Shown piece by piece: positions 40,201-47,067 of a stretch of DNA of 47,827 nucleotides (position 1 is the first letter of the stretch; each line of letters begins with the position of its first letter). The DNA comes from Chryseobacterium potabilaquae. Lineage in GTDB: Bacteria; Bacteroidota; Bacteroidia; Flavobacteriales; Weeksellaceae. Both the position numbers and the translations under genes were made by a program. Below the pieces are notes generated by a model, which saw only the letters and a program-made list of their open reading frames with translations, did no database searches and was not told the origin of the DNA. The stretch spans positions 1 to 47,827 of the forward strand of contig NZ_CACVBR010000027.1 of NCBI RefSeq assembly GCF_902728265.1, written 5' to 3'.

Positions 40201-41527
40201 CATAAGACATTTCTGGACCTTTACCTAATAACTCAAGAACTCCATAGTCTAGAGCCGATATGATGGATAAATCTTTGATAGGTGCCTCAAGCAATTCAAG
40301 CATCTGATCGACACAAACAGCGATAGAATCCGAAAAACTCTGAATAGTAGCAGCGGAATACTGACAGTCAATATACTGAACTCTAATTTCATAGTCAGTT
40401 TCATTATCATACACCACAACAACAGGCTTTTGAGAACAAGCACGCTCAACCATAGGAACCCTTACAACATCTTCATTCAGAAAATGGATATCATCTTTAA
40501 TAAACCTTCCTTGAAATCCAAAAGTCACCTCGGGTACAATACCTAATTCACTACAAAAATGAGTAAAAGGATATATGTCATGAGACCGGATAGAATCCAA
40601 CTCCTGCTTATGAGATTGGATATAATCTATTACTTTGGTTTCTCCTTCAAGATGAGATAAAACAGGAGCAGTCTTTACAAACATTCCCAATGTATCTCGC
40701 AGAGAAGATAGATTTCGGCCATGAAGAGCCGTTGAATAGGAGACGCTATCTTCTCGGCTAAAGCGAGATAAAACGACTTCAAAGGCGGACATAAACAACC
40801 ACGAAGGACGTATACCATTTAATTCACAAGCTTTATCTACCTTAGCCTTCGGTACAAATGAGGATTGCTGATGGAGAAGACCAGGTTTATTATTCAATTC
40901 TCCTGGCAGTTTGGTCATTCCTAAACCTTGAAACTTTTCTTTATAATAGTCCGATGATTCTTTATATGCTGATGTCTCAAAGCTTTTTATCTCATAATCC
41001 GTATACTCATAAAAAGACATCGCTTCCCTTGGCAATTCTTCACCTTGATAGGCGAGTTCGATAAGATGATAAATAACATCTGTCGTCTTTCCATCCATAA
41101 TAATGTGATGGATATCATGGGCAAGATAAATACTCTCAGGAGTTTCTAATAACAAAAACCTTGTTAATACGTCTTTACTCAAATCAAAGGGACGAACAAA
41201 TTCCTTAAGTTTCTCATTTTCAATCCCAACCTGCACATATTCAATCAAAACTTCTATATAAAGGTTATCATCAGAATATTGACGTAATTCTCCATCTTGC
41301 CCTATAATACGGTTACGAAAAATAGGATAGGTATTTAAGACCAATTCTATAGCTCTTTTAAGACGATGGATATCTACTTGCTTGGAAAATTTAAAGTAAC
41401 AAGGATAATTATATTGTAACAACTCCGGGTATTGAAGATATTCTAAATAAATACCCATTTGGGACTGAGAAAGTCCATAAGTTGTTATTTGTTGTACAAG
41501 ATTTGTATCGATATTTTTGCTCATCAT
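31205..41527 (-). CDS. Non-ribosomal peptide synthetase 2, three modules with terminal reductase (C-A-T-C-A-T-C-A-T-Red), 3440 aa
   Basis: Landmarks: C1 HHIIMDG 140-146; A1 Asp641; T1 Ser967 in MGLTSMGAI; C2 HHIIYDG from 1140; A2 Asp1643; T2 Ser1973 in MGLTSMGAI; C3 HHIIFDG from 2147; A3 Asp2650; T3 Ser2981 in GGTSMTA; reductase LTGSTGYLGIHLL near 3066 with Tyr3224/Lys3228 in EYIYTKF. No epimerase, methyltransferase or thioesterase is present. Hand-read pocket codes are DAMFSGIVCK (A1), DADSVGTVSK (A2, same as NRPS1) and DADTMGGVCK (A3). The expected product is a tripeptide-derived aldehyde or alcohol, or a cyclised form, possibly acylated because a C domain comes first. The gene follows STAS2 at 216 bp on the same strand. 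C2 and C3 share segments such as SHEKYPFTRL, a sign of conversion within the gene. Confidence 0.95.
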   Translation of the reverse strand: MMSKNIDTNLVQQITTYGLSQSQMGIYLEYLQYPELLQYNYPCYFKFSKQVDIHRLKRAIELVLNTYPIFRNRIIGQDGELRQYSDDNLYIEVLIEYVQVGIENEKLKEFVRPFDLSKDVLTRFLLLETPESIYLAHDIHHIIMDGKTTDVIYHLIELAYQGEELPREAMSFYEYTDYEIKSFETSAYKESSDYYKEKFQGLGMTKLPGELNNKPGLLHQQSSFVPKAKVDKACELNGIRPSWLFMSAFEVVLSRFSREDSVSYSTALHGRNLSSLRDTLGMFVKTAPVLSHLEGETKVIDYIQSHKQELDSIRSHDIYPFTHFCSELGIVPEVTFGFQGRFIKDDIHFLNEDVVRVPMVERACSQKPVVVVYDNETDYEIRVQYIDCQYSAATIQSFSDSIAVCVDQMLELLEAPIKDLSIISALDYGVLELLGKGPEMSYDPSETIISLFSKQVLENPEAVAVVYEGREYTYGEVDELSTRLGLYLRDHGVGRDQVVGVMIDRSEWMVIYPLSILKAGGAYMPLDMALPSDRLLYMVDEAGVSIILSEEGLVTSRIPSFQGDVIVTKDVLNLVKTDDLLEYSSSLADMSVILYTSGSTGRPKGCILEQGNLLNFSHWYINEYNITSSDRGIAYANFSFDAHMMDLYPLLFCGGCIHIISSSLRMDMFLLNKYIEENNISIAFLTTQIGAQIVSMFENHSLRLLSVGGEQLPPLKKPSYSLVNIYGPTECTVCSSFHEATRDFDNKRIGRPLANYQLYIVDQSLHMVPKGVAGELCVGGAGVSRGYLNRADLTSEKFIELNGSRIYRTGDLVRWNEDGDLEYLGRIDNQVKLRGLRIELGEIENVMSRYNGIQQAIVDVKEIGGLQSLCGYYTSEELIEEADLRDYLLLSLADYMVPTTFMKLESFPLTSNGKVNRKILPVPEMKHEEIIAAETPLEDSLFTITKGMLGVATFGVTTNLISMGLTSMGAIKLSLLIQKELGLSLKTKDILSNPTIRKWTSYIQKEEQIKVYDQLDSYPLTGNQWGIYVDWEQHRSSLQYNVPWALKFTGVDVSALRTSLEKVLGAHPYIKARLAVDNGEVVQLRRDEDPFNIQVASLEEDPDSEYFQSLVRPFNLLEDELYRIEIYKTNNHTYLFMDIHHIIYDGGSVDIVLNDLAKAYQGIEIEKETFTAYEYSLEYKEWSESKFYNDAEAYFDTLVDGVDSILYPLSTITETDGTSKKQIFSVPRRSVQDMCKQLGVTENCFLVTAFMQVLHRLTSEDHIMISTLSNGRSSTNVSNTIGMFVQTLPIVSHLTEETLGAVMSQMQDQLLDTISHEKYPFTRLAERHTLKPNIMIAYQGGVVDETLYFNNNPVEQLELYLTTPKVPLDIDIVPHTDMYQITLEYDSGLYREEDMLLLGRSFQSFIDSLVTSSVEDQLSKIPLVSEFEFQDLISLGNGGEISYNLTETFVDLFTKQVQLNGEKIAVVDEEGSITYGELDRMSDSLASVLVSKGVGRDHFVALMLPRCKEFIVCFLAVFKAGGAYIPLDNDYPNDRLLYMLEDSQAKVLLTTNSLFTEKQNSGDFSVENILYVDDFDFNNWDCSVNYSTASSLAYMIYTSGSTGQPKGVMIEHQSLRSFVSWFSGCVELTSDDRCAQHASFSFDASMDDLMTPLSVGAEIHILSSVLRHDMAGMYNYFIDHQITGASLSTQLGMEMLNEYELPLRFIVVGGEKLKLTKLSSTKVINTYGPTEFTVSATYHILDSQRSYGNIPIGRPVPNSISAIVDKSGNLVPRGIAGELCLIGRQISRGYWERSALTMEKFVSCPFINGEKMYRTGDLARWNEEGELEYLGRIDNQIKLRGFRIELGEIETAMLCHEGIQDAIVEVKEIGGVQHLCAYYTSHDTIEKEHLREYLSESLADYMIPTAFTYLESFPLTPNGKVNRKALPMPNLQTEEIIAPETSLEKSFLVIAKTLLGNEEFGVTTNLISMGLTSMGAIKLSLLIQKELGLTLKTKDILSHPTIRKWTGYIQVEKEQVKVYERKENYPLIENQLGIYLDWEKHRDSLQYNVPMALKFTGVDVEALHRSLEKILDIHSYIKVRLEAKDGNIYQVRCDEDPVQIQVNKLEIDPETGYFQSLVRPFNLLKENLYRIEIYETNHHTYLFIDIHHIIFDGISANILMKDLQLAYQNMEIQNEKFTFYEYSLEYNEWKESEAYVESEAYFDELVKETESVLYPVSEVLETDGKSRRLSLSLPRAAIKEMCKDLSITENCFFVTSFMQILHRITRENNILITTVSNGRSSMHISNTIGMCVQTLPIVSRFTEITIWDAMLQMQNQLLDTVSHEKYPFTRLSERHMLKPNIMIAYQGGISEEVLRFNDSPVEELELYLTTAKVPLSLNIIPLEDTYQLLLEYDSSLYSDEDMFRLGKSLESFTTSLSLVSPQQQISNIPLVSEAEYKRLLSLGQGKKLAYNDSDTFVDLFRKQVALYPNKPAVVDEVGVISYLELDQMSDALAAILIEKGVSSDHFVAIMLPRQKEFLMSILAVFKSGGAYVPLDSEYPNERLLHILNDSKADILLTTRSLIEDKNKNEDFTIGEHLFLDELDYKNNVVSINRSQPSSLAYMIYTSGSTGLPKGVMIEHKSLVSFIQSRHYFLELTSDDRCAQHASFSFDASLDDLITPLSVGAEVHILPSSLRQDMEKMYHYFNEYKITGLTLNTQLGMEMLNQYDLSLRYLMVGGEKLKSIKPSLVKVINGYGPTEFTVCSSYHIVDPKREYSNIPIGRPLPNSISVIVDETGNLLPHGFTGELCLIGSQISRGYWQRYELTKEKFVNCPFMEDEKMYRTGDLARWNEEGELEYLGRIDNQIKLRGFRIELGEIEAAIACYEDIQSSIVEIKEIGGTQHLCAYYISHEAIEKDLLREYLLKSLADYMVPTAFMQLESFPLTPNGKVDRKILPIPEIERNIEYVPPTNIIEKDICSVFSEILKIDKVGINDNFFEFGGTSMTAIKAIIQISTLNYKINYGDLFKLKTPFALASFIKYQGLVDPQDKLDNTFDLSTYDYSGINKVLSENHHEDFWTDSDLHTHGTILLTGSTGYLGIHLLHYLLLNGESDIYCLVRSQSKITSINRLKSLMIYYFNDDWENHFDSRVKVLEGDITDDTLSETVKEISIDTIFNCAAIVKHYVTEDTIEKVNINGVSNLISLSQSKDALLIHISTYSIGGAVEKGSPNSFTEQDLYIGQVTDNEYIYTKFIAERIILQNIADGKLKAKIMRVGNLMGRESDGEFQINFSNNAFVNYLKSYKVLGVFPLNQMTNAVEVSPIDRVAEAVAVLATTPEKMIVFHPYNNYKINMAVIVKAFNDYGYKIDLTSEVDFSARISELLRHPDKAIYLQGLIHSGTLDENLSIVESDNNNTTRILYHLGFYWNPLNTDYIYQLIEMLDGLAFFEEYNLTKETENKSLFFM
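35748..37436 (-). repeat. A2 block nearly identical to NRPS1 (copy 2)
   Basis: This is the partner of 19072-20760 at the same 16,676-bp offset. Downstream of the A10 motif it continues into an MGLTS-type carrier and module 3 instead of the GGTS-type carrier and reductase of NRPS1. Confidence 0.85.
38466..41491 (-). repeat. C1-A1-T1 block nearly identical to NRPS1 (copy 2)
   Basis: This is the partner of 21790-24815. The only dense cluster of differences inside it is the A1 patch at 39231-39393, which covers pocket positions near YGPTECTVC. Confidence 0.85.
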
Positions 41528-41743
41528 TATAGTTTTATTATGTAATTGTAAATAAATGGGATCAAGTTGTTTTAATTATTTCAAGATAAAGAACTAAGGT
41601 AGTCCTTTACTTATAGTACATTCTATAATCTCTTAAAAGATCAGATAAATTGTGGTTTCTATTTCGTTTTTTCCTTTTAAATGGTTAAGATAAATTATCT
41701 CAATACATATTCATTTTTATAAGCTCATCCATAGATATGTTGT

Positions 41744-42046
41744 TTACTTTCTTTTAACAAACATAGAAAAGCCTGCTGTATCCAAAATACTTTCTACTTC
41801 AGGTTTTATGGAAGTAAGAAAAATCTGCCCCTCTTTAGCTCTTATATATTTTAGTAACGATATAAAGGCACGTAATCCATTACTGCTGATGTACTGTAAT
41901 TCCGAGCAATCTATACTAATATTAGGTTTTTTGATTTTTAACATTGGCTTTAGCTGCTTCTCAAGTTCTTGAGTATTGGATAAATCCATTCTTCCACTAA
42001 TTGTAATAAGAGTTTGTGAGTCCACATTTTTAATAGTGTTTTTCAT
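41744..42046 (-). CDS. STAS-domain protein (anti-sigma factor antagonist type) 2, 100 aa
   Basis: This is a paralogue of the STAS protein at 16578-16910: both open with MKN.I....QT, share SIDCSELQYISSNGLRAF-type cores (Ser55 is the possible phospho-site) and continue LLKYI.. ..GQ.FLT...PEV..I.D..GFS. It is 100 aa, ten fewer than the other, ending soon after the last helix. It is the only gene directly upstream of NRPS2, on the same strand with a 216-bp gap, and could be the first gene of that transcript. As with STAS1, no kinase, phosphatase or sigma factor partner is visible. Anti-anti-sigma function is the family's known role; a link to NRPS expression is inference. Confidence 0.88.
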   Translation of the reverse strand: MKNTIKNVDSQTLITISGRMDLSNTQELEKQLKPMLKIKKPNISIDCSELQYISSNGLRAFISLLKYIRAKEGQIFLTSIKPEVESILDTAGFSMFVKRK

Positions 42047-42868
42047 ATTGATATTATATAATAATTAAATTTTAAATTCTTTAATATTTTTGATTTATAA
42101 TAAATTTAAATTGCAATATATTCATGCATTTTTGATAATATTGTTTTTTTAATAAAAAAATCCAGATCAATTAACTAATTTCATAAAATAAATTTAGCTC
42201 AATGTTGAAAAAATATAGACACAACAATCCCTTACCAATTATTATTCTAAATAATTAGAGTTTCTACTAAACTTAAAACACATATTAGCTGTTGTAACTC
42301 AATAGCACCTATTCAACAATAACTATTTTGCGTTAGTTTAGATTAAGAATATTACATTCCTGTACTTTTAATTAAGAATTTTCTTTATAAAATAATAGGT
42401 CTAAAAAACCTTAGTAGATTTATAGGCAGTAAGATAAACCTATAACAAGCTACCAATACTTGATTACTTTACACTGAAGGTAGATTGAGAATAATAAAGT
42501 TTTTTTAATAATTCTTTACGTGTTACATAAGCCTGATCATCAAATGCATTGAACTTTATAGACCCTATCATTGATACTGACTATAATTTATTTTAAGGGC
42601 TAAATACACCTTCATTTTTTTTCATTGGTCATGAATAATAAAATATTTTCTTCACTTAAATTAAATTTATTATTTTATGTTTTCCGATTACACTTTCACC
42701 ATTAGTATATGGTATTTTCACCCAGGGTAAAAGGACTAAAAAAATACTATTCTTTTTATTATTAAAAGGTTAATAAAAATCCATTTGAAAATTGTCATAC
42801 ATAAATCTATTTAACTTAGGCAACCATTCAATAATTTGCCTTGTAAAAATTAAATTAGATTGGTATAC

Positions 42869-42916
42869 TATATCTTGTGCTATATCTTGTGCTATATCTT
42901 GTGCTATATCTTGTGC
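42869..42916. repeat. Tandem repeat, 4 x 12 bp (TATATCTTGTGC)
   Basis: Four exact head-to-tail copies of TATATCTTGTGC run without spacers. The unit is 12 bp, just over one helical turn. It could be a hypervariable microsatellite or an array of protein-binding sites; no replication gene is nearby. Confidence 0.85.
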
Positions 42917-43066
42917 AAAAGTAAATATATATAGATAGACTATCAAAATTACATGACAATAAAATTTGAAAACTGATTAATATCACTCAACGTAAAACTA
43001 CACCATTATTAAACAATAATTTCAAAATAAATTGATAGGGATAATTATATCTAAAAAAAACAATAA

Positions 43067-43200
43067 GAGTTTGGAATAAGAATTACATATAAGTTTTATT
43101 AAATCAATTATTTACATATAACTTTCTTAATTCTCGATCAAATCATACAACGAATTAATAGCAACTTATATATTATTATGATTTTTCTTATCCCAAACTC
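43067..43200. repeat. Inverted repeat, 16 bp with one mismatch, enclosing about 100 bp
   Basis: GAGTTTGGAATAAGAA (43067-43082) pairs with TTCTTATCCCAAACTC (43185-43200). The 134-bp element lies 46 bp beyond the stop of the cytolysin gene. It could be a large transcript-end stem or a small non-autonomous insertion (MITE). A target-site duplication was not obvious. Confidence 0.55.
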
Positions 43201-43246
43201 AGGGCATTTAAAATTGTTTAAATCCAATTAGCTAAGTAAATACAAA

Positions 43247-44860
43247 TTAATAGGTACTAATTTCTATCACTAAATTATTTTGAGCATCTCTATTACCATT
43301 TAATTTGGCTTTAGGTCCTCCATTGATACCGTCAGAATCAACCCTAGCATCTATCCAAATCTTGCTTGGATCATGATAATTTTTATAAAGAGGCCCCTGT
43401 GCACCGTCCCCAAAACCAAGCTTCGCAGCTCTATACTGTATTGATTTAGGTTCTACTGGCCAAGGCAGATCAAATTGAATATCATCCGCTGCTTTACCCT
43501 CGTTAAGATCTAGCTGTGTTAAAACAACATCATTATAAGTAAAGGATTCTGCAGCTTTGTTATATAAAAATACCGGACTTTGCCTTCCTGGAGCCAGATT
43601 AAATCTTCCAATTTCTTTTTCTTCACCATTAACTTTTCCTCTGATAATTACCGGTAACGGAGAGTAATTTATATTTTTTAAAATTAATGTATATTGCTTT
43701 TCAGTACAATCCTGATAACTTCCATTCCCGCTAACACTTTTGGTTACTGGTACGTTAAAAAATCCCGGATTTGTATTTATGGCAGTATAATGAATAATTG
43801 CTCCCATATTAGTTTTTGAAACTTCTGCTCCACCCTTCATAAAGTCTTTAACCTGATCAAAGTTTTTTGCCATAGTTCCTAAAAATGCGTCCATACCATC
43901 AGTTGCACTTCCTCCTATCTGTTTTGCATATACTTTTGTATTTTCCATCACGTTGTTATACTTTGTACTGAAATCTCCACTCACAAAACCGGCTGGAGTT
44001 CTATATAGAGCTTCAAGAGCTGCTGATAATTCCGTAGCACTAGAATCTGATTCATAAATCAAACTATAGAGCCTTCCATAAGTTACCGTTTCAATAACTA
44101 CTGGGGAGCCATTGCCATTAAAAGGAGAATTTTTTACCCATGATTGTGAACCAATGAATGATAATTTACTAGCTGTATCAACTGAAAAGGTAAAAAATGC
44201 TTGTTTAAGAGTAACTGCGTAATAGGTCTTAGAGTTATCAAATGAAAAATTGAATTTTGAATCTACATTTCCTACCAAACCTGTGTAGCCCATATTTAGT
44301 GCCATTTGTAATTGAGTTTTATCATATGCTCTTTGTATACTGACCTCATAATTAGCCGGAAATGTTGTCCCAGAGACCACATATGTTTCCAATAATTCTC
44401 CCAAAGCTTGTTGAACATTCCCTGCCGTAGGATTATCAATAGTTTTTGCGCCTCCACTTTTACCCATAGCTATAGCGTCTATTTTAACATCTATTTTATT
44501 TCTATTATTCTCTCCTGTAGGATATACTGCCAAATTTTCGGTTAGAAATGTTTCTGATTGTATAAAGCTGCCTGGCCAAATAATATTAGTTCTTGAGGTA
44601 AATCCTGTAAATTCATCAAACGTTTTATTGTAATTATAAGTTTTGTTTTGACAAACTTTATCAGTTTTACCAGAAACTCCCACGGAAACATTATCTCCAT
44701 TTTGTATTGTCAATTTTAAAGGACTGGCTGGACCATCATATATAGCTTCTTTTGAAGTAAGAGAAGCCGAACCTGTTACCTTTGGTCGTGAAAGTGTTTC
44801 GTCATTACAACTGAATAATAATGCTAATAACATTATTGAAAATGAAAATTTAATTTTCAT
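43247..44860 (-). CDS. Thiol-activated cytolysin family (CDC-like) lipoprotein, 537 aa
   Basis: The signal peptide ends LLFSC, giving a lipidated Cys18 followed by NDET, an acidic stretch like flavobacterial surface-lipoprotein signals. Cytolysin-fold landmarks are recognisable: IWPGSFIQ (94-101), KTQLQMALNMGY (181-192), KTYYAVTLKQAFFTFSVD (211-228), YGRLYSLIYES (261-271) and VYAKQIGGSATDG (310-322), where the Gly-Gly pair matches that of perfringolysin-type toxins. The following NFDQVKDFMKGGAEVS aligns with the next helix. The C-terminal region lacks the tryptophan-rich undecapeptide, so cholesterol recognition of the classical type is not expected. CDC-like proteins of this kind are known from Elizabethkingia, where a long and a short partner act together; no short partner is seen here. 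Pore formation is inferred from the fold. Confidence 0.88.
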   Translation of the reverse strand: MKIKFSFSIMLLALLFSCNDETLSRPKVTGSASLTSKEAIYDGPASPLKLTIQNGDNVSVGVSGKTDKVCQNKTYNYNKTFDEFTGFTSRTNIIWPGSFIQSETFLTENLAVYPTGENNRNKIDVKIDAIAMGKSGGAKTIDNPTAGNVQQALGELLETYVVSGTTFPANYEVSIQRAYDKTQLQMALNMGYTGLVGNVDSKFNFSFDNSKTYYAVTLKQAFFTFSVDTASKLSFIGSQSWVKNSPFNGNGSPVVIETVTYGRLYSLIYESDSSATELSAALEALYRTPAGFVSGDFSTKYNNVMENTKVYAKQIGGSATDGMDAFLGTMAKNFDQVKDFMKGGAEVSKTNMGAIIHYTAINTNPGFFNVPVTKSVSGNGSYQDCTEKQYTLILKNINYSPLPVIIRGKVNGEEKEIGRFNLAPGRQSPVFLYNKAAESFTYNDVVLTQLDLNEGKAADDIQFDLPWPVEPKSIQYRAAKLGFGDGAQGPLYKNYHDPSKIWIDARVDSDGINGGPKAKLNGNRDAQNNLVIEISTY

Positions 44861-45213
44861 AAATAAATAGATCTTTTTTTAAATTATACGTTATTTTTTG
44901 ATTCTTAGCCTATTTACGGCTCATGGATTTCATTTTTTACATAAAGTAGTTTAAACTATTTCTCCTTTTTCATTTCATATATTATATATTTTTAATTAGA
45001 CTTCATTAAGATTTTTGATTTGAAAACAACTTTCCTGTGACTTATAACATTCATTAGTAAGAATGTCTTATGAGTGAAAAATTTATTATTGGAAAAATGG
45101 GGAGAAATCGACGAAAAGTAAATGATCAATTATTGATCTTCATTTAATATTTTTTTACTTTTCGCGATCTTAATCCCTAAAAGTCTTCGACTTCCTATTT
45201 TTGTGAAGTAATA
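44861..45213. other. Spacer with imperfect hairpin at 45112-45164
   Basis: CGAAAAGTAAA (45112-45122) pairs with TTTACTTTTCG (45154-45164), and a GATCAAT/ATTGATC stem nests inside. It lies 50 bp beyond the beta-barrel gene stop and could end that transcript. No T run follows, so assignment as an intrinsic terminator is weak. The rest is featureless. Confidence 0.4.
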
Positions 45214-45939
45214 TTAGAATTTGTAAACTAAACCTAGTTGTAATAAAGATATAGTTTTACGAGCAGTATCTTCATACATTATGGGGCTACGACCACCATT
45301 TTGATTAGTCATTTGAGAAGAGCTTAAAGAATATCTTACATTAACACCTATCTTAGGAGTAAAATAATATCCGGCACCTATTGCTAGACCCAATTCAAAT
45401 CCTTTTGTATCAAATTTCCTACTTAAGCTTTGAATTTTATTTATCTTATAATCCATCAATTCATTCATATCCTTCGTTTGAACCGGGGTCATATTTGCAA
45501 TTTCATAAGTAGCATCAACGGTTTGCTTATTATTTACCAGAAAGTTAAATTGCGGACCTGCTTCTAAATACAATCCTTTAGTGATATTAAATTGAAACAT
45601 GATGGGTACAGAGATATAGTCCAGATTAGCTTTTCTTTTTTCTTGCATTGTTACACTTGAAGCCCCATCATTATACAACATCCTATGACATTGAGCAAAG
45701 TTTCTAAATCCTGTCTGGCTATAAAATACTTCCGGCTGAATACTTATAAAACGCCCTAGCGGAACATTCACAAATCCTCCTAAATGAATACCGGTTCTAG
45801 AATCTCCGACTTTTTTTTCGTCAACGATGGTGGAAATGTTAATACCTGCTTTGGCACCAAATTTAACTCCAGATTCTGATTTTTGTGCGGACATAAGTGA
45901 ACAAGCTGTTACAGCAAGTCCTAAAAATAATTTTTTCAT
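45214..45939 (-). CDS. Outer-membrane beta-barrel protein (porin/PorT-like family), 241 aa
   Basis: A signal peptide (MKKLFLGLAVTACSLMSAQ) precedes alternating amphipathic strands typical of the small outer-membrane beta-barrel family of Bacteroidota. The opening KFGAKAGINISTI, the middle GRFISIQPEVFYSQTGF, the later LYLEAGPQFNFLVN and GLAIGAGYYFTPKIGVNVRY, and a C-terminal strand ending LGLVYKF (terminal Phe) are all characteristic. Length fits the family (about 190-260 aa). It lies upstream of the cytolysin gene on the same strand, but 353 bp and a hairpin separate them. Substrate and function are unknown. PorT itself is a T9SS component, but this is only a distant family resemblance. Confidence 0.85.
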   Translation of the reverse strand: MKKLFLGLAVTACSLMSAQKSESGVKFGAKAGINISTIVDEKKVGDSRTGIHLGGFVNVPLGRFISIQPEVFYSQTGFRNFAQCHRMLYNDGASSVTMQEKRKANLDYISVPIMFQFNITKGLYLEAGPQFNFLVNNKQTVDATYEIANMTPVQTKDMNELMDYKINKIQSLSRKFDTKGFELGLAIGAGYYFTPKIGVNVRYSLSSSQMTNQNGGRSPIMYEDTARKTISLLQLGLVYKF

Positions 45940-47030
45940 TGTATTTTTTTTTAATTAGTATTAATTATAAGGCACATCTTTATTAGCTAGACTAAATTAT
46001 TAGCTAACAGAATTCAATTAATAATGAATAGCAGACTCAAGCTTTCGTACATTGACTTCAAGAAAGCACTGAGATAAACTAGGGATGTGCGTGTTAGGTC
46101 ATTATCGTGAAGGATAATGAAGAAGTGAGTAAGAGAGAGAGGAAAAATCTATTCTTTATTTTGAACTCATTCCAAAGCTGAAGGGACTAAAAAACAGCAT
46201 CCCATCATGAAAACTCTTATCTTAATTAAATAGAATAATATTTCCCTATCACAATTAGGATTAATTGTATGAATAAAAGCTACTAGAAATAGGAATTAGA
46301 ATCATAATTCTTTCAAACGGAGAATAAACGCTAGGTAGCTTAGCGAAATTTTTAGGATTTAAAAGATTAATTGTATTCATTTTAATGTTTTTTTTGCTTT
46401 TGTGAACTGATCTCTTAAGTCTCAGATCATAACTAGAAATGTAAAATGATAATAAAAATGGAGAGTATTATATAGTTCTTATATTAAATCATTCTGAAAA
46501 TAATATTGTAAAGAACTAAAACTTTTTGATAAGTTATCATCCTTATACTCTTTCCTATCATTTATGGTACAAAGGAACAAAAATAATCCCAAGCACAAAT
46601 ATTAAAAATGAATTAAAATCATAAAAATGACAAATATCATGAGCTATCAACAAATATATATTAATAAAAATAAATTAAATATAACATTAAACGATAAAAA
46701 TTGAAAATAAAATATTACAACATTTAGTAACACTCTATTACATTCCTGAAATATTGCATTGATAAAAATCAAACCATTCTATTACAAAATCACATTAGAA
46801 TAAGAATAGATTCATTAAACAAAACACATTAAATTACTGAATTAATGCACCTTAAGTTTTAATTTCAAAAAATAAAAAATTCATAATGGAATCTATTTTT
46901 AAACCTATACAACTCTCATCCAGAACTTGGATTAAATATATAATTGAAAAAAACTTTAAAAATAGGTTTAATAGTCAAAAATAGTTGGTGAAATTCTTTG
47001 TATTGCCGATTGTTATTGATGATATAGAAA
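45940..47030. other. Gene-poor spacer of 1.1 kb
   Basis: No gene is well supported. A complete 39-codon frame at 46261-46380 on minus begins MNTINLLNPKNFAKL and has no recognisable family; a 32-codon frame starts at 46886 on plus. A small hairpin (CATTATC/GATAATG) occurs near 46100. The stretch is otherwise AT-rich without features. Confidence 0.4.
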
Positions 47031-47063
47031 GTTTATTGAACTTTGTTTCAATAAACTTTTTTT
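47031..47063 (+). terminator. Hairpin terminator immediately upstream of the transposase
   Basis: GTTTATTGAA pairs with TTCAATAAAC around a 6-nt loop and is followed by seven T on the plus strand. Insertion sequences often carry such stops at their ends to block transcription from outside. Confidence 0.6.
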
Positions 47064-47067
47064 ACGG

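Larger units (their letters stand above)
42047..43246. other. Gene-free 1.2-kb spacer with a short tandem repeat
   Basis: No coding region is supported. The stretch is very AT-rich and holds the four-copy 12-bp repeat at 42869-42916 and the 16-bp inverted repeat at 43067/43185. A promoter for STAS2 should lie near its right-to-left end, but no TAnnTTTG box was seen. Confidence 0.5.

Noticed and set aside
42869..42916. Iteron-type origin or CRISPR array
   Set aside because: The unit is 12 bp without spacers, so it is not CRISPR, and no replication protein or partition gene is present.
46261..46380. 39-codon frame as a possible peptide precursor
   Set aside because: It lacks a double-glycine leader, a known precursor motif and a modification enzyme nearby.
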